A DNA stretch of 64,000 bases from VRUE01 sp963708115 (GTDB taxonomy: Bacteria > Actinomycetota > Thermoleophilia > Solirubrobacterales > 70-9). Under the pieces are notes generated by a model, which was not told where the DNA came from, ran no database searches, and worked only from the letters and a program-made list of their open reading frames with translations. The translations under genes were made by a program, and so were the position numbers. The stretch covers positions 1,612,001 to 1,676,000 of the forward strand of contig CAVPRX010000001.1 in NCBI GenBank assembly GCA_963708115.1, written 5' to 3'. Positions within the stretch are counted from its first letter, which is position 1. Every line of letters starts with the position of its first letter. Below, piece by piece: positions 39,493 to 47,937 of the stretch.

Positions 39493-39795
39493 GTGCGACG
39501 GCAGCGTGGCCTGAGCCAACGTAGCCTGGCGTTGCGTGCGGGCACCGACCAGGGAGCGATCAGCCGCATCGAGCGCGGTGAGATCTCGCCCACTGTCGAG
39601 ACGGTCGAGCGCCTGCTTGCCGCAATGGGGGAGGCGCTGGAGCTGGAGTCGGTGCCGCTCGAAGGGCACCATGACCCACTCCATCTGGCCGCGATGAGGC
39701 AGCGGGCCCCGGCCGAGCGACTCGAGCTGGCGAGCTCTTGGAACCGGCTGGCGGGGCGCTTGTCGGATGCCGGAAGGCGCGCGCGTGCCGGCTGA
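39493..39795 (+). CDS. XRE-family HTH regulator
   Basis: The HTH_3 domain is clear: RRQRGLSQRSLALRAGTDQGAISRIERGEISPTVETVERLLAAMG, followed by about 45 residues of less conserved tail. GTG 39493 is the only standard in-frame start but clips the first residues of helix 1; non-standard ATT 39457 or CTG 39481 would keep them, so the start is open. It overlaps the nucleotidyltransferase downstream by up to 29 nt. Such HTH plus nucleotidyltransferase pairs occur as toxin-antitoxin-like modules; an antitoxin/repressor role is inferred. A palindromic operator precedes it. Confidence 0.75.
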   Translation: MRRQRGLSQRSLALRAGTDQGAISRIERGEISPTVETVERLLAAMGEALELESVPLEGHHDPLHLAAMRQRAPAERLELASSWNRLAGRLSDAGRRARAG

Positions 39796-40342
39796 TCGCA
39801 ATGTGGGCCCGCTTGACGCCGAGCGGATCCTCGAGGTGCTCGCCCGACATCAGGTCGATTTCGTGGTCGTCGGCGGGATGGCGACGCAAGCGCATGGCAA
39901 TACCCGCATGACGAACGACGTCGACCTGATTCCAGAGCCCGATCCCCGGAACTTGGCTCGGCTGGCCGCGGCGCTGCGTGCACTGCACGCGCGGGTGCTC
40001 AACCCCGGCCATGAGGACATCGAGATCGACGCGGCGATGCTGCCCCGTGCGACGATCTGGCAACTTGCGACTCCGTATGGAGGCATCGATGTTTTGCACG
40101 ATGCGCCCGGCGCCGCCCCCTACGACAAGTTGCGGGCGCGCGCGTTGGTGATCGCTCTCGACGACGTGAAAATCCAAATCGCCGGCCTTGATGACCTGAT
40201 CCGGATGAAGCTCGCCAGGGGCGCCCGGTCGATCGTGCCGATGTCGCTGCACTCACCGCTCCCGAAGCGGATCCTGAGGCCTGAGGGTCCGTTCAAACCC
40301 CTGTCGGGTGAAATTTCTCATCCCGTCCTCAGCGAACGGTAG
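39767..40342 (+). CDS. Nucleotidyltransferase (MNT/AbiEii-like) with an apparent C-terminal frameshift
   Basis: The readable protein has the nucleotidyltransferase motif VVGGMATQAHGNTRMTNDVDL (GG...TxDxDL) and then the family pattern down to LDDLIRMKLARG. After that the frame reads unlike the family. One base more in the G run at 40218-40221 would switch to a frame reading RPVDRADVAALTAPEADPEA with a stop at 40282-40284, which is the expected end of such proteins. So a one-base loss, real or from sequencing, is likely. ATG 39767 or GTG 39785 may be the start. It pairs with the HTH gene and may be the toxin-like partner. Confidence 0.7.
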   Translation: MPEGARVPADRNVGPLDAERILEVLARHQVDFVVVGGMATQAHGNTRMTNDVDLIPEPDPRNLARLAAALRALHARVLNPGHEDIEIDAAMLPRATIWQLATPYGGIDVLHDAPGAAPYDKLRARALVIALDDVKIQIAGLDDLIRMKLARGARSIVPMSLHSPLPKRILRPEGPFKPLSGEISHPVLSER

Positions 40343-40363
40343 GTCGGGGTCGATCAGCCGTCC

Positions 40364-41308
40364 ATGCCCTCTCTAAGACACTCGTCCAAGCCCGCTAGAA
40401 CCCCGGTCGTCCTGCTCGCCATGGTCTTCACGATCCTGGCCGTGATGGCGGTCCGTCCCCTCGCCAGCCTCGCCGCGCCCGTCGAACCCCCGGCTGAACC
40501 GGAAGCTCCCCAGCTCGCGATCGAACCGAGCAGCTACGACTTCGGGCTGCAGCCGCTCAACTGGGGCTCGCGCGAAACGAACTTCACGCTGCGCAACGCA
40601 GGCACGGAAGCCTTCCAGGTCGGTTCGCCCCAGATCGTCGGCCCGGGGCAGGAAGCCTTCTGGGCCGACTACAGCCCTTGCTACGGCTCCAACTTGCAGC
40701 CGGGCGAATCCTGCTCGGTGCGGGTGTACTTCGGCCCCCACGAAGCCGTCGAATACACCGCCCAGTTCCGGGTGAGCGTCGGCTCGTACTCGTTCAGCGC
40801 CGATCTGACCGGTATTGGCGGCCGGGCGGCCTTCACTCCCGCCTCCAATCCAACCGATTTCGGCGTGGCGAAAGTCGGCTCTGCCGGTGTGACCCGCGAG
40901 ATCCAGGTCACCAACACGGGCAACATGCCCGGCGGCATGTTCATCGCCGTGATCGCCGGTGGCGCGATCGGCAGCTTTCAGATCCTCGACGAGAGCTGCA
41001 CCGGCATCGAAATCGCTCCGGCTGCCACCTGCACCGTGCAGGTCCGCTTCAAGCCACTCGGCGAAGGCGTCAAGAAAGCGACGCTGGGCCTCTTCGGCGA
41101 AAGCGAAGGCCCGATGCCGATCGGCCTCACCGGCGTCGGCTCCGCGCCCGATCCTTCCCCTGCTTCGGCTGCGACCACGCCTTCGACGAGCGCGATCGCC
41201 GGCCCTGGCCGTCTCAAGGCAGGCAAGCACAGGCCAAGGGGTCATCGCAGGAACAAGCGCCATCGCCTCGCCGTCCACGGCGCCCGCCTCGTCCTCAGGG
41301 CCCCGTAG
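40364..41308 (+). CDS. Secreted Ig-like (choice-of-anchor D / ASPM-SPD-2-Hydin type) protein
   Basis: The 314-residue protein has a signal anchor or signal peptide (about 13-37) and two beta-sandwich repeats: the first begins LAIEPSSYDFGLQPLNWGS, the second FTPASNPTDFGVAKVGSAG. Each contains the NxG-type turn and a cysteine pair (CYGSNLQPGESC; CTGIEIAPAATC). These ASH-like domains occur in many secreted actinobacterial proteins and mediate binding. The tail is Pro/Ala-rich then strongly basic (HRPRGHRRNKRHR), which may bind wall polymers. No enzymatic motif is seen. Confidence 0.75.
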   Translation: MPSLRHSSKPARTPVVLLAMVFTILAVMAVRPLASLAAPVEPPAEPEAPQLAIEPSSYDFGLQPLNWGSRETNFTLRNAGTEAFQVGSPQIVGPGQEAFWADYSPCYGSNLQPGESCSVRVYFGPHEAVEYTAQFRVSVGSYSFSADLTGIGGRAAFTPASNPTDFGVAKVGSAGVTREIQVTNTGNMPGGMFIAVIAGGAIGSFQILDESCTGIEIAPAATCTVQVRFKPLGEGVKKATLGLFGESEGPMPIGLTGVGSAPDPSPASAATTPSTSAIAGPGRLKAGKHRPRGHRRNKRHRLAVHGARLVLRAP

Positions 41309-41334
41309 GGCGCCGGGCACGCGATAATCAGTGC

Positions 41335-42036
41335 GTGCCCGATTCGGAGGAGAGTCAGAGCCCGGTCGAGCTGCTGCGCAGCGTGCCGCTCTTCGCCGAC
41401 CTCGAGCCGGGTGAGCTGGAGAGCTTCTCGCACGTCGCCGTACCGCGCTCCTTCCCGGCCGCCACGCGGGTCTTCCACGAGGGCGACCACTCCGACGCCT
41501 GTTACATCGTCCGCTCCGGCAGCTTTCGGGTGACCCGCGAGCACTCCGACGGGCGGGCGATCACCCTCGCCACCCTCGGTCCCGGCGACATCTTCGGCGA
41601 GCTGGCGATGCTCGACGGCGAGGTCCGCTCGGCCAGCGTCGAAGCGCTCAGCGACGGTGAGCTGCTGGCGCTGCCGGCGGGCGAAGTGCGGGCATTGCTC
41701 GCTCGCCACCCGGAGATCACGGTGAAGCTGGTCGGCGCCCTGGTGCGGCGGCTGCGCGCAGCCAACGAGCGCATCTCGCGCCAGTCCTTCCAGACCGTGC
41801 CCAGCCGGGTTGCCGGCGTCCTCTCCCAGCTCGTCGCCGAAGAGGCGCCGCGCACAGCCGAGGGCGGCGAGATCACGATCCGCATGAACCAGTCCGACCT
41901 GGCCCAGCTCGCCGGCACCTCGCGCGAGAGCGTCAGTCGCTTCCTCGCCGACCTGGAGCGATCCGGCATCGTCCGCCCCGGCCGCGGTCGGGTCACCGTC
42001 TTGGCCCCGGGGAAACTCCGCAACTACATTTTCTAG
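41335..42036 (+). CDS. Crp/Fnr-family transcription regulator
   Basis: A 233-residue protein. An N-terminal cyclic-nucleotide-binding beta-roll (about 15-130) includes SDACYIVRSGSFRV and GDIFGELAMLDGEVRSASVEA, where the Gly-Glu-Leu and Arg-Ser-Ala residues sit as in cAMP-binding proteins. A C-terminal winged helix has MNQSDLAQLAGTSRESVSRFLADLERSGIV. That suggests a ligand-binding activator, with a ligand pocket more like Crp than Fnr. The start is GTG 41335, 6 nt after GATAAT (41323-41328). The gene for protein repair (pcm) follows at 23 bp. Confidence 0.9.
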   Translation: MPDSEESQSPVELLRSVPLFADLEPGELESFSHVAVPRSFPAATRVFHEGDHSDACYIVRSGSFRVTREHSDGRAITLATLGPGDIFGELAMLDGEVRSASVEALSDGELLALPAGEVRALLARHPEITVKLVGALVRRLRAANERISRQSFQTVPSRVAGVLSQLVAEEAPRTAEGGEITIRMNQSDLAQLAGTSRESVSRFLADLERSGIVRPGRGRVTVLAPGKLRNYIF

Positions 42037-42059
42037 GTGGCCGTGGAGTCGGTTCTCCT

Positions 42060-42713
42060 ATGACCGACTTCAACAGCTTGCGCGCCTCGATGGTCGAGCG
42101 CCAGCTTCGCCGCCGCGGCATCGCCGACGAGCGGGTGCTGGCTGCGATGGGCGAGGTGCCACGGGAGGAGTTCGTCCCCGAGCGCAGCCGCAGCCGCGCC
42201 TACGCCGACTCGGCGCTGCCGATCGGCGAGGGGCAGACGATCTCCCAGCCCTGGATCGTCGCCGCGATCTGCCAGGCGATGGAGCTGGAGGGGATGGAGC
42301 GGGTGCTCGAGGTCGGCTCCGGATCCGGCTACTCGGCGGCTGTCCTCTCCCGACTCGTCGCCGGCGTGACCGGCGTCGAGCGACACGCCGCGCTCGCCGC
42401 GCAGGCTCGGCGCACGCTCGGCGCGCTACGCATAGAGAACGTCGAGCTGCTGGTCGGCGACGGTACGCGTGGCGTGCCCGAGCGATCCCCGTTCGAGGCG
42501 ATCGCCGTCCACGCCACTGCCCCGGCGCCGCCACAGACGCTGCTCGCGCAGCTCGCCGACGGAGGCCGTCTGGTCGTGCCGATCGCCGCCGAGGGTGCTG
42601 ACCTGCTGACCTTGTTCCGCCGCACCGGGACCGAGCTGACGCGAGAGGAGCTTGCCCCCTGTCGCTTCGTGCCGCTGATCGGCGAGGAGGGCTTCAGCCC
42701 GCCCCCGCCTTGA
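42060..42713 (+). CDS. pcm: Protein-L-isoaspartate O-methyltransferase
   Basis: The 217-residue enzyme repairs isoaspartyl damage by methylating the abnormal residue with SAM. MVERQLRRRGIADERVLAAMGEVPREEFVP is the family N-terminus; AYADSALPIGEGQTISQPWIVA is the substrate/active-site block, VLEVGSGSGYSAAVL is motif I, and GDGTRGVPERSPFEAIAVHATAP is the post-motif region. It starts 23 bp after the Crp-like gene and may be co-transcribed. It ends 19 bp before the convergent RTX gene. Confidence 0.93.
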   Translation: MTDFNSLRASMVERQLRRRGIADERVLAAMGEVPREEFVPERSRSRAYADSALPIGEGQTISQPWIVAAICQAMELEGMERVLEVGSGSGYSAAVLSRLVAGVTGVERHAALAAQARRTLGALRIENVELLVGDGTRGVPERSPFEAIAVHATAPAPPQTLLAQLADGGRLVVPIAAEGADLLTLFRRTGTELTREELAPCRFVPLIGEEGFSPPPP

Positions 42714-42732
42714 TGGCACGTCGCGCTGGGCG

Positions 42733-44517
42733 CTAACGGCGCAGGCGCAGCCTGTTGCGGCCGCCGTGGCCGATCAGGTCGTCGCGGTGGCCGCCGATCA
42801 GGGTGTCGGGGCCGGGGGAGCCCTCCAACTGCTCGACCGAGGCGTCGATGTGGCCGGGGGTGCAGGGGCTGCCGGCGCGACTGACCGGCCCGCCGATTTC
42901 GGCGGTCACGCCGGGCGTGAAGCGGAAGAAGTTGGCGTCGTCCTCGCCCGGGCCGCCGTCGAAGGTGTCGCCGTCGCAAGGGTCGCCGCCGACCATCACA
43001 TCGGATCCGGGACCCCCGATCAGCGTGCTCTTGCCGCTGTTGTGAGGGACGGGTAGGTCGGTGCGGGCGCCGACCAGCGCGTCGTCTCCCGGCCCGCCTT
43101 CGAGGATGTCGGGGTCGCTGTCGTCGCCGGCCTCGATCACGTCGCCGCCGGCACCGCCCTGCAGATGGTCGGCACCGGGTCCGCCTTCGATCCGCACTTC
43201 GATCTCCGCGGGGATGCTGCCGTCGACGCTCACCGAGTCGTTGCCGGCGCCGGCGTCGACCATGATCGTCTGCACGTCAGCCGCGCAGACCGCATTGCCG
43301 CCGATCGCTTCGCAGCCGTCGACATTGGTGGAGGAGAAGGAAAGGCCGGCGTCGGTGACCACGTAGGCGGAGCCCTGCCTGGCGATCGAGATCGAGTCCT
43401 CGCCAGGGGTCCCTTGCACGCTGAGCGAGCCGCTGCCGTCGATGCTGTGGACGCGGGCGACGCTCGGCCCCGCGCTTGGGGGAGAAGCGGGTTCGCAGCC
43501 GTCGATCGGGGCGCCGCCGCTGCAGTCCGCGCCGTCCGGGCCGCCGAAGAGCTCGTCGCTGCCACCGCCGCCCGAGAGGTCGTCGTAGCCGGCGCCACCG
43601 TCGAGCCGGTTCGGCCCGCCGTCGCCGCTCAAGGTGTCGTCGAAGGCCGAGCCGACGATGTCCTCGGTTTCCGGGGAGATCGTGTCGCGACCGTCTCCGT
43701 GCGCGGTGCCGGTCGCCAGGTCGGCGGTCACCGCTTCGGAGGCGGTCGAGAAGGAGGCGATGTCGCGTTCGCCCGGACCGCCGTCGAGCTTGTCGAAGCC
43801 GATGTCGCCGCGCAGTACGTCTTCGTCGCCGGCCCCCCCGAAGATGTCGTCGCGGCCGTGACTGCCCAGCAGCAGGTCGGTGCCCCCTTCCCCGTTCAGG
43901 GTGTCGTCGCCGAGGCCGCCGTCGACCATGTCGTTTCCGCCACCGCCGCCGAGAGTGTCGTTGCCGCGCCCGCCGTAGATGCGGTCGTCGCCCCCTTCGC
44001 CGTCGACGACCCGCTCGCTGGCTTTGCCCGCGTAGAGGACGTCGTCGCCCCCGCCGGCCTTCATCTTGTCCGGGCCACGCCCACCGAGGAGCTCGTCTTC
44101 CCCGCCTCCGCCGAACTCGTCGTCGGGGCCCTTGGCGCCGAGGAGCTGATCGTCGCCTTCGCCGCCGATCAGGTTGTCGGCTCCCTTTTCGCCCAGCAGG
44201 CGGTCGTCGTCGCCTTCGCCGTCGAGGGTGTCGTTGCCGCGGCCGCCGTGGATGACGTCGTCACCGGGGCCGCCGCAGATCGTGTCGTTGCCGTTGGGCC
44301 CGCCGGAGATCTTGTCGTCCCCACCACCGCCGTAGATCACGTCGCTGGCCTTCTTGCCGACGATCGTGTCGTCGCCGGGCGTGCCGACGATCGTCGCGTG
44401 CTTGCCGTCGCAGGTGGCGGCGGAGGCCTGGCTCCAGGCGGGGAGCAGGAGGACGAGGGCAGCGCCAAGCGCGGCGAGGACGATTCGCGGGAAGCCGGAT
44501 CCGAGGGGATGCGCCAT
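42733..44517 (-). CDS. Secreted RTX-type calcium-binding repeat protein 1
   Basis: A 594-residue protein with a Sec-type signal peptide (residues 1-34, ending SQASA). It then reads almost entirely as GGxGxDxhx nonapeptides in two blocks (about 38-330 and 435-590), parted by a beta-rich linker. These repeats form calcium-binding parallel beta-rolls. No lipase, protease or adhesin domain is visible, and no type I secretion genes are near, so it probably leaves by the Sec route and folds outside. The first 85 mature residues are almost the same as in the gene at 44613-46487, which points to duplication or gene conversion. Confidence 0.85.
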   Translation of the reverse strand: MAHPLGSGFPRIVLAALGAALVLLLPAWSQASAATCDGKHATIVGTPGDDTIVGKKASDVIYGGGGDDKISGGPNGNDTICGGPGDDVIHGGRGNDTLDGEGDDDRLLGEKGADNLIGGEGDDQLLGAKGPDDEFGGGGEDELLGGRGPDKMKAGGGDDVLYAGKASERVVDGEGGDDRIYGGRGNDTLGGGGGNDMVDGGLGDDTLNGEGGTDLLLGSHGRDDIFGGAGDEDVLRGDIGFDKLDGGPGERDIASFSTASEAVTADLATGTAHGDGRDTISPETEDIVGSAFDDTLSGDGGPNRLDGGAGYDDLSGGGGSDELFGGPDGADCSGGAPIDGCEPASPPSAGPSVARVHSIDGSGSLSVQGTPGEDSISIARQGSAYVVTDAGLSFSSTNVDGCEAIGGNAVCAADVQTIMVDAGAGNDSVSVDGSIPAEIEVRIEGGPGADHLQGGAGGDVIEAGDDSDPDILEGGPGDDALVGARTDLPVPHNSGKSTLIGGPGSDVMVGGDPCDGDTFDGGPGEDDANFFRFTPGVTAEIGGPVSRAGSPCTPGHIDASVEQLEGSPGPDTLIGGHRDDLIGHGGRNRLRLRR

Positions 44518-44612
44518 TGCCTCGCTATCGGCCCGGTTCGCACCCTTCTGCAGGGGTGCAAGACACCCGTCTACTCCGTATTACGTACGTACCGACGGGT
44601 CAGTGATGCGGC

Positions 44613-46487
44613 TCAGCAGCCGACCGGACTCGGATCGACTTTGTCCTTGATCACTTCGCCGCCGCCACCGCAGTTGATCGATTTGTCGGCTTTGCCGTCG
44701 ATGGCGTCGATGAAGTCGTTGCCCCCTTTGCCGACGAAGGTGTCGGCGCCGAGGTGGCCGAGGAAGCTGTTGCTGCCGCTATCGCCGATCAGCACGTCGG
44801 GCCCGTCGGATCCCTCGAGGCTCTCGTTGCTGGAGCCGACCTGGTCGGGGTTGCCGCAACCGCCGGGCCCGCCGGTGCCGCCCAGCTCCACCGTCAGCGC
44901 CGCGTCCGAGCGGCCGTAGGAGACGGTGTCTTCGCCCGGCCCGCCGTCATAGGCGTGCCCCTGGCAGACCGCTACCGAGGAGACGAGCAGGTCGTCGCCG
45001 GGGCCGCCGGAGAGCTGGTCGCCACCGGGATCGGCGTAGAGCACGTCGCTGCCGCCGTTGCCGATCAGCGCGTCGTTGCCGTTGTCGGGGCTGTTGTAGT
45101 TCTCGCCCGCCTCCAGCACGTCGTCGCCCGGCCCGCCGCTGATCGAGTCGGAGCCGGCGTTGCCGTTGGCGCGGACGTGGACGCCGGTTGGGACGCTGTC
45201 GGCCACGGAGATGTCGTCGTTGCCGCCGCCGCCGGTGATCACGACCAGGCCGGTTGCGGTCGAGACGGCGCAGTTGACGCTGCTGCCACTCGCCGCCGCG
45301 CAGCCGTCGCCGGCGAAGGCCCCACTGTCGTCGGAGACCGTCCAGCCACCGCCGCCGTAGGAGACCTGGATGTGGTTCGCGGCATCGTTGCCCTGCACGA
45401 TCAGGCTCGAGCCGTCGAGGCCCTGGTTCAGAATCACGAAAGTGTCGTTGGGTGGCGGGGTCGGTTCCGTGCCGCAGGAGTGCTCGGTGGCGAAACCGTC
45501 GCAGTTGTCGTTGCCGGCGCCGCCAAACGCTTCGTCAGGCCCAGAGCCGTCGAGGTTGTCGTCGCCGACGCCGCCGTCCAGCCGGTTCACTTCGCTGTCG
45601 CCGACGAGGTCGTCGCCCTGCGGTGAGCCGACCACGTCCTCGAAGCCCTGCAGCGTGTCGTGTCCGTCGCCTTTCGACTTGCCCGATTCGAGGTTGACGA
45701 TGACGCTGCCGCGGGTGGCGCTGGCGTAGGAGACGATGTCCTGGGTTCCGCCGCCGCCGTCCAGCGTGTCTTCGCCGCTGTCGCCGCGGACGACGTCGTT
45801 GTCGCCTTCGCCGCCGCCGGCGTTGTCGCTGCCGGCGCCGCCCATGACCAGGTCGGTGCCGGAACCGCCTTCAAGCTCGGGATCGTCGCCGGGGCCGCCT
45901 TCGATTTTGTCTTCGCCTTCGCCGCCGTCGAGATGGTCGTTGCCCTTTTCTCCGTAGAGCCAGTCGTTGCCACCGTCGCCGGCCTCTTCGTCGCTGCCTT
46001 TCTCGCCGATCAGAACGTCGCCTTCGGCGCCGCCGAGCATGCGGTCCGGGCCTTTCCCGCCGCGGATTTCGTCGCTGCCGGCCCCGCCGAGGAGACTGTC
46101 GCTGCCCTCCGCGCCCTTGAGGCCGTCGTTGCCCCCGCCGCCCTCGACGTGATCGGAGCCGCTGTCGCCGGCAAGCCGGTCGTCGCCGCCTTCGCCGTAG
46201 AGAGCGTCAAAGCCGCGCCCGCCGTGAATCGAGTCGTCCCCGGGCCCGCCGCAGATCGTGTCGTTGCCGTTGGGCCCGCCGGAGATCTTGTCGTCGCCGC
46301 CGCCGCCGTAGATCACGTCGCTGGCTTTCTTGCCGACGATCGTGTCGTTGCCGGACGTTCCGACGATCGTCGCGTGCTTGCCGTCGCAGGTGGCGGCGGA
46401 GGCCGTCGCCGCGAGCATCAGGATGCAGGCGACGCAGAGGGCGGCTGCGCCGCAGAGCTTGATCGTGTGAGTGAAGGCAGAGTTCAT
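44613..46487 (-). CDS. Secreted RTX-type calcium-binding repeat protein 2
   Basis: A 624-residue paralogue of the preceding protein: signal peptide (AALCVACILMLAATASA), then ATCDGKHATIVGT, then RTX nonads in two blocks (about 40-330 and 430-610). The C-terminal end SINCGGGGEVIKDKVDPSPVGC has paired cysteines not found in the other copy. ATG 46487 has a GGGAG Shine-Dalgarno 5 nt upstream and is preferred over ATG 46499. A 95-bp gap separates it from the downstream copy, which has its own promoter-like TAATAC. The role is probably surface calcium binding or structure. Confidence 0.85.
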   Translation of the reverse strand: MNSAFTHTIKLCGAAALCVACILMLAATASAATCDGKHATIVGTSGNDTIVGKKASDVIYGGGGDDKISGGPNGNDTICGGPGDDSIHGGRGFDALYGEGGDDRLAGDSGSDHVEGGGGNDGLKGAEGSDSLLGGAGSDEIRGGKGPDRMLGGAEGDVLIGEKGSDEEAGDGGNDWLYGEKGNDHLDGGEGEDKIEGGPGDDPELEGGSGTDLVMGGAGSDNAGGGEGDNDVVRGDSGEDTLDGGGGTQDIVSYASATRGSVIVNLESGKSKGDGHDTLQGFEDVVGSPQGDDLVGDSEVNRLDGGVGDDNLDGSGPDEAFGGAGNDNCDGFATEHSCGTEPTPPPNDTFVILNQGLDGSSLIVQGNDAANHIQVSYGGGGWTVSDDSGAFAGDGCAAASGSSVNCAVSTATGLVVITGGGGNDDISVADSVPTGVHVRANGNAGSDSISGGPGDDVLEAGENYNSPDNGNDALIGNGGSDVLYADPGGDQLSGGPGDDLLVSSVAVCQGHAYDGGPGEDTVSYGRSDAALTVELGGTGGPGGCGNPDQVGSSNESLEGSDGPDVLIGDSGSNSFLGHLGADTFVGKGGNDFIDAIDGKADKSINCGGGGEVIKDKVDPSPVGC

Positions 46488-46582
46488 CACGGCTCCCATC
46501 GACCGTTCGCGCGTTCTCTACAGCCGAGTCCAAACAAACGTCCACGTGTGGCATTCGCCCCTTCAGATACGCTCGCAGCGCG

Positions 46583-46987
46583 ATGCGAGGCGGGACCTAC
46601 GTGCTCAACTTCTATTCCACGGTTTTCGTCGACCAGCTCAAGCGCGGTCGCAAGACCGCGACGATCCGGCTCGGCGACAAGACCAGCAAGTACGAGCGCG
46701 GTCAGGTCGTCTGGATCACGGTCGGCTTCCGCCACAGCCCGCGCGAGAAAATCTTCGCCGCCTGCATCGACGACGTCGAGGTGAAGAAGGTCGGCGACCT
46801 CTCGCCGCGCGACATCGAGCACGACAATCCCGAGTTCCGCCGGCTCGAGGACGAGGTCAAGTTCCTCGAACAGATCTACGGCCGCACGATCGGCCCCGAC
46901 GACATCGTCACCGTGATCCGCTTCTCGCAGATCGTCGAGCCCCCCGGAGCGCACTTCGGCAACGGGGAGACGCCGCACCACAACTAG
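46583..46987 (+). CDS. ASCH (PUA-like) domain protein
   Basis: This 134-residue single-domain protein reads LNFYSTVFVDQLKRGRKTATIRLGDK, then YERGQVVWITVG, and FAACIDDVEVKKVGDLSPRDIEHDN, matching the ASCH fold with its GxKTxTxR ligand loop. ASCH domains are proposed to bind RNA or nucleosides. Its function here is unknown. ATG 46583 follows TACGCT at close range. It is divergent from the RTX gene and ends 10 bp before the SRPBCC gene. Confidence 0.75.
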   Translation: MRGGTYVLNFYSTVFVDQLKRGRKTATIRLGDKTSKYERGQVVWITVGFRHSPREKIFAACIDDVEVKKVGDLSPRDIEHDNPEFRRLEDEVKFLEQIYGRTIGPDDIVTVIRFSQIVEPPGAHFGNGETPHHN

Positions 46988-46997
46988 CGGCTGGCCG

Positions 46998-47471
46998 ATG
47001 GCCGACTACGCTTTTCTCACCACCTGGTTGCTGGATTCGCCACGCGAGCCCGTCTGGGAGGCGATCTACGACCAGGCGCGCTGGCCCGAGTGGTGGCGGG
47101 GGGTCGAGGAGGTCGAAGAACGCGACGGCGGCGACGGCGGCCGCATCGGCGCCGTCTCACGGATGGTCTGGAAGAGCCTCCTGCCCTACCGGGTCGAGTT
47201 CGAGGTGACGACGACGCACATCGAGCGGCCTTACCTGTTGCAGGCCGATGCGGTCGGCGAGCTGGCTGGGATCGGGCGCTGGCGGCTCTACGAGCAAGGC
47301 GGCGTCACCGCGGTGCTCTACGAGTGGAACGTCTCGACGACGAAGCCGTGGATGAACCTGCTTGCACCGGTCGCTCGCCCGGCCTTCGAGTGGAACCATG
47401 ACTGGGTGATGTCCCACGGTGCCACCGGCATCGCCAAGCTGCTCGGCTGCAAGCTGCTTGCCAGCGGCTGA
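46998..47471 (+). CDS. SRPBCC (START-like) family protein
   Basis: The 157-residue protein shows the polyketide cyclase/START pattern: TTWLLDSPREPVWEAIYDQARWPEWWRGVEEVEE at the N-terminus, a beta-sheet body, and a long C-terminal helix (AFEWNHDWVMSHGATGIAKLLG). Members bind small hydrophobic ligands in a deep cavity. No specific role can be given. It ends 26 bp before the groES CIRCE operator. Confidence 0.75.
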   Translation: MADYAFLTTWLLDSPREPVWEAIYDQARWPEWWRGVEEVEERDGGDGGRIGAVSRMVWKSLLPYRVEFEVTTTHIERPYLLQADAVGELAGIGRWRLYEQGGVTAVLYEWNVSTTKPWMNLLAPVARPAFEWNHDWVMSHGATGIAKLLGCKLLASG

Positions 47472-47496
47472 GCCGTACCGCTATCTTTAAAGCGGC

Positions 47497-47521
47497 TGGC
47501 ACTCGCCTGTGTAGAGTGCCA
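47497..47521 (+). promoter_or_regulatory. CIRCE operator (HrcA site) before groES
   Basis: The inverted repeat TGGCACTC-N9-GAGTGCCA lies 82 bp before the groES ATG, with a TATCTT box just upstream. It differs from the consensus TTAGCACTC-N9-GAGTGCTAA only at the outer bases, and symmetrically so. HrcA would repress the operon until heat or unfolded protein removes it. Confidence 0.9.
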
Positions 47522-47603
47522 ACGCCCGGAGACCGTAGAAACGGCTCTGAGGCGCGAAATTCACGACTTTGACCAGTAAATCACCCATAACGGAGGTTCA
47601 CGG

Positions 47604-47891
47604 ATGAAGCTGAAGCCCCTCGGGGACCGGCTGATCGTCAAGCCGATCGAGGAGGAGGAGACGACCGCTAGCGGCATCGTCCTCCCCGACACGGCCAAAG
47701 AGAAGCCGCAGAAGGGCAAGGTCATCGCCGTCGGCGATGGCGCAATCCAGGAGGACGGCTCGCGCCGCCCGCTCGACCTGAGCGATGGCGACGAAGTCCT
47801 CTATTCCAAATACGGCGGCACCGAGGTCACCGTCGAGGGCGACGACCTGCTCGTGCTGCGTGAGTCGGACGTCCTCGCCAAGCTCGGCTAG
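47604..47891 (+). CDS. groES: Co-chaperonin GroES
   Basis: The 95-residue protein begins MKLKPLGDRLIVKPIEEEETTASGIVLPDTAKEKP, with the mobile loop around residues 17-33, and ends VLAKLG; length is standard. It forms the heptameric lid of GroEL. A strong GGAGG Shine-Dalgarno lies before the ATG, in contrast to the many leaderless genes nearby. CIRCE upstream gives HrcA control, and groEL follows 46 bp downstream. Confidence 0.97.
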   Translation: MKLKPLGDRLIVKPIEEEETTASGIVLPDTAKEKPQKGKVIAVGDGAIQEDGSRRPLDLSDGDEVLYSKYGGTEVTVEGDDLLVLRESDVLAKLG

Positions 47892-47937
47892 ACCCCCCGC
47901 CACCAGGACTTAGAGACACCAAGGAGGAAGGAAACCA

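Noticed and set aside
42733..46487. Regular short repeats that look CRISPR-like at DNA level in the RTX region
   Set aside because: The period follows the nine-residue RTX unit (27 bp), the frame is open and coding, and there are no unique spacers between constant repeats.
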